A stretch of DNA of 52,422 nt from an uncultured Porphyromonadaceae bacterium (lineage in GTDB: Bacteria > Bacteroidota > Bacteroidia > Bacteroidales > Muribaculaceae): assembly GCA_947174235.1 (NCBI GenBank), contig CAMWID010000013.1:1-52422 (forward strand), in the 5' to 3' direction. The translations under genes were made by a program, and so were the position numbers. The notes beneath the pieces were generated by a model. It did no database searches and was not told the DNA's origin. It saw only the letters and a program-made list of their open reading frames with translations. Of this stretch, positions 1 through 7,550 are shown one piece after another (position 1 is the first letter of the stretch; every line of letters begins with the position of its first letter).

Positions 1-472
1 TTCGGAAGAATCGGTGGATCTCTTCTGACACCCTGGATTTAAGACACACAGGGAAACCCCGGGTATCCTTGAATATGATTCGCGATCACGCTACCCCCGT
101 CTCGCGAACCGGATAATTGTCGGGATCACCCGGTCATTCTCCCATGGAGTGTTCAAGAAACGTCAGCAGACACAGGTCAGCGATATGGAATCAGATTCCG
201 GAATATCCGATTTCAATAAAGCTACAATGTTGGATACAATGCACGATACGTCTGATTGGAAAAGTCAGGCGTATCGCATGTTTATGTCTATCGTAATGGA
301 ATAAAATATAATGATAATTATATTTTATTTGAGGTTTACAAGTGTTATGGGGGATTACAAGTGTTGTTGGTATCCGGATTTGTGTCATACGGATGTGTTG
401 GTCTACGGTGGTGATATGGGGGAGGATCGTTAGGGAAGGCAATTTTTGGAGTCTTTGTTACGTTGAATCAGT
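1..472. other. region without a convincing gene upstream of the C39 exporter
   Basis: No recognisable gene is seen here. On the plus strand one frame stays open from base 29 to a TAA at 302-304, but it has no good start and matches nothing I recognise. A second small frame, ATG at 311 or 347 to TAG at 431-433, encodes 40 or 28 residues with three Cys and a Gly-Gly near its end. It sits just before the exporter and is discussed as a finding only. The stretch around 300-330 is much more AT-rich than the coding DNA, as expected of a promoter or leader. A loose -7 like element (TTTATTTG, about 324-331) is present. Any substrate or maturation gene of the exporter could lie to the left of the window. 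Confidence 0.5.
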
Positions 473-2695
473 ATGAAAGCGCGAGATTATGTCCGTCAAA
501 AAGACTCAATGCAGTGTGGCGTCGCCTCGCTTGCAATGGTGTGCCGCTGTTTCGGCGCACCCTATTCACTGGAGTTTCTGAGCAATTTCTGTCATGCCAC
601 TACAGAGGGAGTGTCAATGTTGGGTATAACGGAAGCTGCCCGAAGACTGGGATTGGAAACGGTGTCATGCCGTGTATCAGTGGAAGAGCTTTCACGCTGC
701 CCGCTTCCGGCGATACTACATTGGAACCAGAACCATTTCGTAGTGCTGCATAAGGTGTCGAGAAAAGGGGGACGGTTCCATATCGCTGATCCGGGGAAAG
801 GGATGCGCACTATGGATAAGGATGAGTTTTGCCGCCATTGGATAAGCACCAGGTCAAACGGAGAGGAGAAAGGTCTCGCGATGTTTTTCGAGCCGGGTCC
901 GGATTTCGGCAAGATCAGAGAAAGCGCTGACGGCGAGAGGCGCTCGTTCAGGTTTCTTGCCGGCTACCTCAGCCAGTACCGCAAATACTTTTTCCAGATC
1001 ATCTTAGGACTGCTTCTGGGATGCGTTTTGCAGCTGATCCTTCCATTCCTGACCCAGTCGATAGTCGATATTGGGATACATCACAACGATATAGGATTCA
1101 TATGGCTTGTGCTTCTCGGAGAGATGATGATAGTGGTGGGGCGTACCGCCACAGACTTTATACGCCGCTGGCTTCTCCTCCACATATCGATGCGCATCAA
1201 CATCTCCCTTGTGAGCGACTTTTTCATAAAGCTGCTCAAGCTTCCGATGTCGTTTTTCGACACCAAGCTCACCGGCGACCTCCTACAGCGCATGTCAGAC
1301 CATTCCAGAGTCCAGACATTTCTTACCGGGCAGGTGCTGAATATAGTGTTCTCCATATTGAGCTTCATTATTTTCGGGATAGTGCTCTTTATTTACAACA
1401 GGATAGTGTTTCTCGTGTTTTTTGTCGGCACCATAGCCTATGCCTTGTGGACAATAGTGTTTTTGCGCCGGCGCAAAGTGATAGACTATGAGCTGTTTGA
1501 GCAGCAGGCGAAGAATCAGAACCGTACATGGCAATTTATCACATCCATGCAGGAGATAAAACTTCAGGACTGTGAGCGCAGACGCAGATGGGAATGGGAA
1601 GACACCCAGGCGGATCTTTTCGAGGTGCAGATGAAGTCTCTGAAGCTCCAGCAGACGCAGGAGGCGGGGAGCATATTCATAAATGAGGTCAAGAATATAC
1701 TTGTGACAGTCTTCGCCGCCACATCAGTGATCAACGGGAGCCTTACACTTGGAGCGATGCTTGCGATCCAATATATAGTGGGGCAGCTGAATTCTCCGGT
1801 GTCGCAGCTGATATCGTTTATCTATTCCGTGCAGGATGTCAAGATCTCGCTTGAGCGTATCAACGAGATCCACAGCGGTCGTAACGAAGAGCCTGAGACG
1901 GGGCGCCGGGAAAGTTACCCTGACAGGGAAGATGGGAGCGCCGGGGAGGAGTCTTCCCGTTCGATTGTTTTTGATGACGTGTCGTTCAAGTATGACCCCC
2001 ATGCTTTGAAGACCACTCTCGAGGATATCTCCCTTGACATCCGGGAGGGCAAAGTGACGGCGATAGTAGGGGCGAGCGGAAGCGGGAAGACCACGCTCAT
2101 CAAACTTATGCTCGGGTATTATCCGGCAATGAAAGGGGAGATAAGGATTGCGGGGAAGGATATCAACAGTTATGGGATGAAATGGTGGCGCAGGCGATGC
2201 GGCGTCGTGATGCAGGACGGCGTGATCTTTTCCGAATCCATAGCACGGAATATCGCGGTAGATGACGGAGAGATAGACGTAGCCCGTCTTGAAGACGCCG
2301 CCAGGATAGCCTGTATACATGACTATGTGATGTCGCTTCCCCTGAAGTATAATACAAAGGTAGGGAAAGACGGCAGAGGTCTCAGTCAGGGGCAACGTCA
2401 GCGTATACTGATAGCCCGGGCTGTCTACCGCAATCCGGATTATATCTTCCTTGACGAGGCTACCAATTCTCTTGACGCTAAAAACGAACGTGCCATAGTC
2501 GAGAATCTTGCCGGGTTCTATAAAGGGCGCACTGTAGTGGTTGTGGCTCATCGTCTTTCGACTGTAAGGGATGCCGACAGAATAATCGTGCTTGATTCGG
2601 GAAAGGTGGTCGAGACCGGTGATCATGCGTCGCTTATAGCCAAGGGGGGAGTTTATTTCAATCTTGTGAAAAATCAGCTTGAACTCGGCACCTGA
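473..2695 (+). CDS. C39-peptidase-containing ABC exporter (bacteriocin/peptide type)
   Basis: This 740-residue protein is an inner-membrane peptide exporter that would cleave a leader (normally after Gly-Gly) and pump the mature peptide out. The order is a C39 cysteine peptidase (about 1-130) with the triad Cys15, His88 and Asp106 all present, a six-helix ABC membrane domain (about 165-460), and an ATPase domain (about 495-740). The ATPase has Walker A GASGSGKTT at 533-541, signature LSQGQ at 637-641, Walker B ending in Asp661-Glu662 and switch His693, so all key residues for both activities are intact. The ATG at 473 places the conserved QxDSxQCG motif at residues 9-16, as usual for the family. 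It is followed 64 bases later by a small membrane protein resembling the start of an HlyD adaptor. No precursor peptide is clearly recognisable next to it, so the substrate is unknown. Confidence 0.93.
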   Translation: MKARDYVRQKDSMQCGVASLAMVCRCFGAPYSLEFLSNFCHATTEGVSMLGITEAARRLGLETVSCRVSVEELSRCPLPAILHWNQNHFVVLHKVSRKGGRFHIADPGKGMRTMDKDEFCRHWISTRSNGEEKGLAMFFEPGPDFGKIRESADGERRSFRFLAGYLSQYRKYFFQIILGLLLGCVLQLILPFLTQSIVDIGIHHNDIGFIWLVLLGEMMIVVGRTATDFIRRWLLLHISMRINISLVSDFFIKLLKLPMSFFDTKLTGDLLQRMSDHSRVQTFLTGQVLNIVFSILSFIIFGIVLFIYNRIVFLVFFVGTIAYALWTIVFLRRRKVIDYELFEQQAKNQNRTWQFITSMQEIKLQDCERRRRWEWEDTQADLFEVQMKSLKLQQTQEAGSIFINEVKNILVTVFAATSVINGSLTLGAMLAIQYIVGQLNSPVSQLISFIYSVQDVKISLERINEIHSGRNEEPETGRRESYPDREDGSAGEESSRSIVFDDVSFKYDPHALKTTLEDISLDIREGKVTAIVGASGSGKTTLIKLMLGYYPAMKGEIRIAGKDINSYGMKWWRRRCGVVMQDGVIFSESIARNIAVDDGEIDVARLEDAARIACIHDYVMSLPLKYNTKVGKDGRGLSQGQRQRILIARAVYRNPDYIFLDEATNSLDAKNERAIVENLAGFYKGRTVVVVAHRLSTVRDADRIIVLDSGKVVETGDHASLIAKGGVYFNLVKNQLELGT

Positions 2696-2759
2696 TAAGG
2701 AAAGCGAGGAGACGGCGGAATTGTGGTAAAAGAAAAACATCGGATAAAAACCAAGCTAT

Positions 2760-2966
2760 ATGGAGAGAGACAATATCGAGATAAGAAGCGAGAAAGTAAG
2801 AACCCTTATCGGCGAGATCCCACCAGGGCTCGTGAGGTGGGGTACGGGAATCATCCTTTTAATATTCATCGCCCTGATAGCGGCGGTATGTTTTCTTCCT
2901 TATCCCTATTCCGAGGGAGAGACCATACTGCGACATATACTTTCCGGCAGCCCCGCGCGGCAATAA
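2760..2966 (+). CDS. small membrane protein resembling the N-terminus of an HlyD-type adaptor
   Basis: This is a 68-residue protein with a charged N-terminal stretch containing the IEIRSEKVRTLIG motif, then a Gly-rich turn (RWGTG), one hydrophobic segment (about 30-48) and a PYPYSEGE tail. In Bacteroidales this start is typical of the HlyD-family adaptors that accompany C39 exporters; there, the membrane segment and PYP are followed by the long periplasmic hairpin and barrel domains. Here the frame stops about 20 residues after PYP. It is therefore either a stand-alone accessory subunit of the exporter or the remnant of a truncated adaptor. The following 150 bases to the next gene do not continue the adaptor in any frame that I can recognise. 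Its position 64 bases after the exporter suggests cotranscription. Confidence 0.7.
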   Translation: MERDNIEIRSEKVRTLIGEIPPGLVRWGTGIILLIFIALIAAVCFLPYPYSEGETILRHILSGSPARQ

Positions 2967-2994
2967 TGTCCCTTAATATTTCGCGCTCTAATTG

Positions 2995-3025
2995 TTTGGA
3001 GTTAGATATATTTTTTATAAATTTG
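2995..3025 (+). promoter_or_regulatory. Bacteroidales-type promoter for the PurN-like/dispanin gene
   Basis: TTTG at 2995-2998 and TAAATTTG at 3018-3025, separated by 19 bases, match the -33/-7 consensus of the primary sigma factor in this phylum. The start codon of the next gene is at 3114, giving a leader of roughly 80 bases. It implies that the dispanin fusion is transcribed separately from the exporter genes before it. Confidence 0.7.
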
Positions 3026-3113
3026 GCGAATAATTGAGGCGAATATGTTTCCGGAAAAAGCGGAGACATATTTTTCCCTGTATTTTATGTAGTGATTTTT
3101 TGTCCGGACAGTT

Positions 3114-3941
3114 ATGAAAAATATAGCCATATTCTCTTCTGGGAGCGGCGATGCCGCCGAGCGAGTAGTGTCTCTTTTTAACGAGGGAAACCGAATCAGG
3201 GTGCGTGTCGTGGTCACAGACCGCGAGAATGCAGAAATAATCGAGCGGCTGACTCCTCTTGGCATGGAGGTGATGTTCGTGCCCCGCGAACAGTGGCATG
3301 ACTCCCCGGAAAAAATCGTTGCCATTCTTGAAGAGAATGAAATAGAGCTTATAGCTTTTGATGATTTCCGGGGAATAGTACCCGCCGGAGTGGAAGAGGC
3401 ATTCAGAGGGAAAACAGTATCTCTTTCTTCGCCCGAAGCCGCACCGCTGGAAGTGGTGAAAGCCCTTGATAACATCAATGCCCCTGTAGAGGAAGCCACG
3501 CCTGAGGACGATATGGAAAAGCGGAATGACGGAAACGAGACCAAAAGCGTGGACGAGGAATGGGCGGAAACTTTGAAAATAGATTATGATCCGTCAAGAC
3601 TCCGCATGACACCACCCCCCGTGCCCGGGGCAGCCGCGCAACATCCGGCACAGACTTACGGCAACAATTACAAAGCCCACGAACACGCCATAGCCGCCGC
3701 GCCTCAGGAGCCGATGCCTCCCACATATCTCATATGGTCGGTGCTTTCAACGGTGTTCTGTTGTTTTATCCCCGGTATCGTGGCGATCATATTCTCGTCT
3801 CAGGTAAGCTCGCGCTATTATGCCGGCGACACAGAGGGGGCGAAACGTGCGTCAGACCGTGCCCAGATATGGATAATCGTGTCTTTTGTGCTCGGCATAC
3901 TTTCAGCCACACTCTACCTCCCTATAATGATGATCAGCTGA
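3114..3941 (+). CDS. PurN-like domain fused to a C-terminal CD225/dispanin membrane domain
   Basis: This 275-residue protein has two parts. Residues 1 to about 115 follow the fold pattern of phosphoribosylglycinamide formyltransferase (PurN): the opening IAIFSSGSGDAAE, alternating strands, and an FxxIVPAGVEEAFRGK stretch. Where the active enzyme has its catalytic Asn-x-His-Pro, this protein reads SLSSPEA, and the C-terminal part with the catalytic Asp is absent, so formyltransferase activity is not expected. A charged, proline-rich linker (about 118-200) follows. The C-terminus is a dispanin/CD225 domain with two membrane helices (about 207-230 and 252-272), including FCC, the GIVAIIFSSQV stretch, and the GDTEGAKRAS loop. 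The role is unknown; the combination suggests a membrane-tethered ligand-sensing or scaffold protein. It has its own promoter and ends convergently with the efflux operon. Confidence 0.85.
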   Translation: MKNIAIFSSGSGDAAERVVSLFNEGNRIRVRVVVTDRENAEIIERLTPLGMEVMFVPREQWHDSPEKIVAILEENEIELIAFDDFRGIVPAGVEEAFRGKTVSLSSPEAAPLEVVKALDNINAPVEEATPEDDMEKRNDGNETKSVDEEWAETLKIDYDPSRLRMTPPPVPGAAAQHPAQTYGNNYKAHEHAIAAAPQEPMPPTYLIWSVLSTVFCCFIPGIVAIIFSSQVSSRYYAGDTEGAKRASDRAQIWIIVSFVLGILSATLYLPIMMIS

Positions 3942-3953
3942 AGAGAAACAGCG

Positions 3954-3979
3954 GCGCGCCGGAATCATATCCGGCGCGC
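3954..3979. terminator. bidirectional terminator between convergent genes
   Basis: Perfect 9-bp stem GCGCGCCGG / CCGGCGCGC (3954-3962 and 3971-3979) with an 8-base loop, located between the convergent stops at 3941 and 3982. The plus side is followed by a T-rich but interrupted tract, so it may act in both directions with moderate efficiency. Confidence 0.65.
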
Positions 3980-3981
3980 TC

Positions 3982-5202
3982 TTATACTTTCGCTCTTATA
4001 CTTTCATAAGCGTCGTAACCTTTGATAACTGCGGGACGCACTATCCATCTCTGCACGCAATAAGCCCCGGCAAGATATATCGCGGCAAGGATCCAGAGCC
4101 GGATATAGGCGTGGCTCACCTGTGCCAGCGACGCTCCGTTGGTGTTCATGCGTATGAACCCTTCCACACCCCATGTGGCAGGCACGCAGCCGCTGAGAAA
4201 TTTCCAGAACGGAGCCATGGCATAGCGCGGCCATGTGAGACCCGAAAGGAACAGGAATACCACGGAAGTGACCACCCAGAGCACGAATACCGATTCGCGT
4301 TCCCACACGATACCCTGGAAAATGAATCCGAGACCGAGGCACGCGAGCACCATCGGGACAAGAAACATCATGATTTCGGAAAATTCTCCCACCATAGGGA
4401 AGGAGAACATCAGCGGCACGTAGTGGACGAGATATATTATAGGGAGCGCGAGGATGGTGATATAGCATAACATCTGTCCCGCCATGGTCATGAGTACGCT
4501 CGGCTGCTCGTTGTACGGATCATACCCTGTCAGCCCCGGGCGTTCCCTTTTGGCGCCTCCCGCCATTCCCGACGCCAAAATGATGCATTGATGAAGAATC
4601 AGGATCAGGACTCCCGGCATAATGAACGAATCAAAGCCGTTTTCGATATTGCCCATTGAGATGTTTTCAATAGGCATGACGTCTCCCGACACGATTGTTC
4701 CGGCAAGAGGGACAGTGCCGTTGATCCTTTCGGCAAGAATCTCCGCCCCCATCGCCTGGGTGACGTTTGTGGATGCCACCAGAAAACCACGGTAGCGCAG
4801 CAGCAGGCTGGCGTCGCAATACATCACGGCGTTCGCCTGTTCTCCCCGGGCGATTTTCCTTCCGAATCCGTCAGGAATCTCAAGGATGGCGAAACAGTTG
4901 TGGGAATCCATCGCTCTCCGCGCCTCCGGAAGGTCGGCGGCATATCCTGTCACCCATGCCTCCTGGGTGGCGTCGAGGTTTCTCACAAGCTCACGGCTCA
5001 CTGCGGAACGGTCGTTGTCGACCACCACCATCTTCACGTCTCTGACCACCTCCGGATTATATATCAGAGAATAGATCACCGGATACGCGATAGGGAGAAA
5101 GAGGAAGAAGATCACTATCCCGGGATCTTTTATTACAAGCCGGAATTCCCGGCAATAGACGTCAAACAGCTGCCTGACAAATGATTTCTTATGATTGCGC
5201 AT
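3982..5202 (-). CDS. ABC-2 type transporter permease (efflux operon, second permease)
   Basis: This 406-residue integral membrane protein has one N-terminal helix (about 22-42), a large periplasmic domain (about 45-220), then five or so helices to the C-terminus, the layout of ABC-2 permeases that work with HlyD and TolC proteins to export hydrophobic compounds. Start choice: the open frame reaches back into the previous gene, but the ATG at 5202 is preceded by AAGAAAAG and gives an N-terminus (MRNHKKSFVRQ) aligned with the sister permease; 5229 is the alternative. It is the last gene of a four-gene minus-strand operon (tolC-like, hlyD-like, permease, permease). A 14-bp tandem duplication overlaps its last codons. 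No ATPase gene is in the operon. Confidence 0.88.
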   Translation of the reverse strand: MRNHKKSFVRQLFDVYCREFRLVIKDPGIVIFFLFLPIAYPVIYSLIYNPEVVRDVKMVVVDNDRSAVSRELVRNLDATQEAWVTGYAADLPEARRAMDSHNCFAILEIPDGFGRKIARGEQANAVMYCDASLLLRYRGFLVASTNVTQAMGAEILAERINGTVPLAGTIVSGDVMPIENISMGNIENGFDSFIMPGVLILILHQCIILASGMAGGAKRERPGLTGYDPYNEQPSVLMTMAGQMLCYITILALPIIYLVHYVPLMFSFPMVGEFSEIMMFLVPMVLACLGLGFIFQGIVWERESVFVLWVVTSVVFLFLSGLTWPRYAMAPFWKFLSGCVPATWGVEGFIRMNTNGASLAQVSHAYIRLWILAAIYLAGAYCVQRWIVRPAVIKGYDAYESIRAKV

Positions 5203-5258
5203 GATCTTTTCTTGATTTTGACTACGCATCGCCGCCTGCCGGAATCTCTCCGGGAGGC

Positions 5259-6425
5259 TTACGGGGCGTAGACAGGTTTTTTCATACATGCCTTTATCCG
5301 CCACAACATGGTCAGCGGCAGCAGCATGAAGATTATATACGCCACAAACCATATTCTGGAGTAATAGATATGGATGCCGTTGAGAGCCTGGTCGATATAT
5401 ATCAGGAAATTATATCTGATGGGAAGGATCCAGCTGAAAATCCCTATCGACTGATACATGCTTTCCACAGGGAATGAGAATGCCGCGATAGAGAACGACA
5501 GAATGCCGAGCAACGCGCTGATCGATAGCGACAGCCTGAGATTCGGGAGCACCCCGAAGAAGAATACCGCCATTCCCTGGCAGGCGAGCACGAACATAAT
5601 TTCGGATACCGTCAGCCACATCCAGGATCCGTGCATGGGGTATCCGTTGATGGCGTAAAGCCACGACTCCATGAAGAGGGCTATCACGATCCATATTATG
5701 GTCTGGGGAAGGAGCTTCGCGGCAAGCGCCCTGACTATAGAGCCGCGTGCCATGGCGAGGAGTCGCCGGGAGGTGCCATATTTGATTTCCTGTCCCAGAC
5801 TGAAGCAGGTGACAAGCCATATCATAAGCTGCAGCACACACGGTATGAATGAGTTGCACAGATATACGGCATAGTTCAACCCGGGGTTGTGTATCGCCCG
5901 CGCCTGAATGTTTATGGGAAGCAGGAGCGGGGTTATTACATTTTCCGATACTCCGGCAGATTCCAGCACGTTCATGGCGATCCCGGCTTTGGTATAGAGC
6001 GCGGTGGTCTTGAACGTCTTGAAAAGCAGGCTGGCGGGGACGAAATAAGTCATGTTGGTGTAGAAAGTTATCACGGGCTTTCTTCCGGCAAGCAGATCCT
6101 GCTGATAATCCTCGGGAATGAGGAAATAACCGAAAATGTCGCCCCTCTGCATAAGATGTCGAGCTTCCGTGAAACTGTTGCAGTTTTCCACAAGATCCAC
6201 CATCTGCATACCGGCGAGCTGCCGGCTGACAGAGCGGGACAGGGAAGAACCGTCTTTATCGACCATGGCGGCGGGCACTTTCATCGGCAATCCGTCGGTC
6301 ATGAGGTCGGAAAGAAACAGGAAGCAGAAGAGCGGCAGGATGAAAAACGCCCCCCAGTAGATGGGTCGTCTCACGATCTGGAGCACGCTCCTGACGAATA
6401 TGGCTTTGAATCCTGTCGGCTTCAT
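5259..6425 (-). CDS. ABC-2 type transporter permease (efflux operon, first permease)
   Basis: This 388-residue membrane protein is a paralogue of the next gene. It has an N-terminal helix (about 22-42, rich in Phe and Leu), a periplasmic domain (about 45-180) and a cluster of helices from about 190 to 380. It belongs to the ABC-2 permease group (ABC2_membrane_3-like). It lies 27 bases after the HlyD-like gene and 56 bases before the second permease, so the two probably form a heterodimeric pore. The periplasmic domain shares with its partner the pattern of a short post-helix loop, the AMVDKDGSSLSR / VVVDNDRSAVSR element and a following FGYFLIPEDY / CFAILEIPDGF strand, showing descent from a common duplicated ancestor. 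Confidence 0.88.
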   Translation of the reverse strand: MKPTGFKAIFVRSVLQIVRRPIYWGAFFILPLFCFLFLSDLMTDGLPMKVPAAMVDKDGSSLSRSVSRQLAGMQMVDLVENCNSFTEARHLMQRGDIFGYFLIPEDYQQDLLAGRKPVITFYTNMTYFVPASLLFKTFKTTALYTKAGIAMNVLESAGVSENVITPLLLPINIQARAIHNPGLNYAVYLCNSFIPCVLQLMIWLVTCFSLGQEIKYGTSRRLLAMARGSIVRALAAKLLPQTIIWIVIALFMESWLYAINGYPMHGSWMWLTVSEIMFVLACQGMAVFFFGVLPNLRLSLSISALLGILSFSIAAFSFPVESMYQSIGIFSWILPIRYNFLIYIDQALNGIHIYYSRIWFVAYIIFMLLPLTMLWRIKACMKKPVYAP

Positions 6426-6452
6426 ACGAGTAGATTTTTATAACACCCTTGA

Positions 6453-7490
6453 TTATTGCACGAGAATCACTGACATTCCCGGACGGAGATTGTCGATTTT
6501 CTTTTCGGGACGTGCCTTGATCTGGAATGTGCGCGCGTCAAAATCGCCTGTCGATTTGGTTGCCTGCCAGTTGGCATAAGTCCCGAGATCTTTTATATAG
6601 AATACTTTCGCTTCGGTCTCTATGTCGAGGGCGGGAATTTTTATCTTGAGCACTGAGCCGAGCTTTATGTCTTTCAGAAGCGTTTCCCTCACGTTGAACA
6701 CCACCCAGTGGTCGTCTTTCTGAAGAGACATTATGGGCGCTCCGGTGGCTACGAGTTCGGAGACATGGGGATATATTTCCGTGATTTCCCCGTCGCATGG
6801 GGCTACAAGGAACTGGTCTTCAAGAAGTGCGTTGACTTCGTTCACGCTCCCTTTCGCCACATTGACCATCGCGAGGGCGGCTTCCTTGTCTTCTTTCTGA
6901 GCGCCTGACTTGGCGAGCTCATACTGGCTCTGTGCCGCATGTTCACCTGCCACGGCGGCGTCGTAGGCTGCTTTCGCCTCATCGCGCTTCTGCTCGCTTA
7001 CCACCCCTTTCTCAAAAAGATTCTGCATGCGGGTGTATGTCTTCCGGGTTATTTCTGCGGCAGCCTTTGCCTGTTGCCAGAGATCATAGGCGGCGGAAAT
7101 TATCTGTTTGCGCGTTCCCGCGTCAACTTTGGCATTCGCGGCGTTGGCTGCATTTTCCATTGCTTCCGCCTGTCCGAGCCTTGCGTCGACGAGAGTGGAA
7201 TGTATCCTTACCAGCGTGTCGCCCGCTTTCACATGATCCCCTTCCTCGACCATCAGATTCACCACCCTGCCGGGCAGTTTGCCGGATATGCGAATCTCGG
7301 TGGCGTCAGCCTGTCCCTGAACGGTGTCGGGACCCTGTTTTATACATAGAAATCCTATTATGGCGAGAGCCGCCACGATACAAAGCACGATAACGATGGT
7401 GAGGATGAGCATACGGTCTTTTGCGGAGACTTCGTCGTTTGTTGCCCGTGAATCAGCGGGTACGGTGGAATTTTTATCTATAGTGTCCAT
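6453..7490 (-). CDS. HlyD/EmrA-family periplasmic adaptor
   Basis: This 345-residue membrane-fusion protein has one N-terminal membrane helix (about 28-48), a first half lipoyl-like motif (RISGKLPGRVVNLMVEEGDHVKAG, about 67-90), a long Ala/Lys/Glu-rich coiled-coil hairpin (about 105-215), the second lipoyl half (VAPCDGEITEIY), and a beta-barrel domain to the C-terminus. It would bridge the inner-membrane permeases and the TolC-like channel. It lies downstream of the TolC-family gene and 27 bases before the first permease, consistent with a tripartite efflux operon. The start ATG at 7490 gives a short cytoplasmic tail of about 25 residues, normal for the family. Confidence 0.92.
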   Translation of the reverse strand: MDTIDKNSTVPADSRATNDEVSAKDRMLILTIVIVLCIVAALAIIGFLCIKQGPDTVQGQADATEIRISGKLPGRVVNLMVEEGDHVKAGDTLVRIHSTLVDARLGQAEAMENAANAANAKVDAGTRKQIISAAYDLWQQAKAAAEITRKTYTRMQNLFEKGVVSEQKRDEAKAAYDAAVAGEHAAQSQYELAKSGAQKEDKEAALAMVNVAKGSVNEVNALLEDQFLVAPCDGEITEIYPHVSELVATGAPIMSLQKDDHWVVFNVRETLLKDIKLGSVLKIKIPALDIETEAKVFYIKDLGTYANWQATKSTGDFDARTFQIKARPEKKIDNLRPGMSVILVQ

Positions 7491-7550
7491 AATGGTTATG
7501 GTGGTTTTTAGTTTGGTTATTGATATTTCTGAGACTTATATGCGGGATTG

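Noticed and set aside
191..442. 83-codon minus-strand open frame upstream of the exporter
   Set aside because: No recognisable domain and no supporting promoter; rich in His/Ile/Tyr as expected from reverse reading of AT-rich leader DNA.
1724..2740. Long 338-codon minus-strand open frame over the C39 exporter
   Set aside because: It lies entirely antisense to a gene with all its expected motifs, has no recognisable domain, and its composition mirrors the codon use of the real gene.
2723..3037. 104-codon plus-strand frame overlapping the 68-residue membrane protein
   Set aside because: The overlapping shorter frame has the adaptor motif and a membrane helix, whereas this one has neither.
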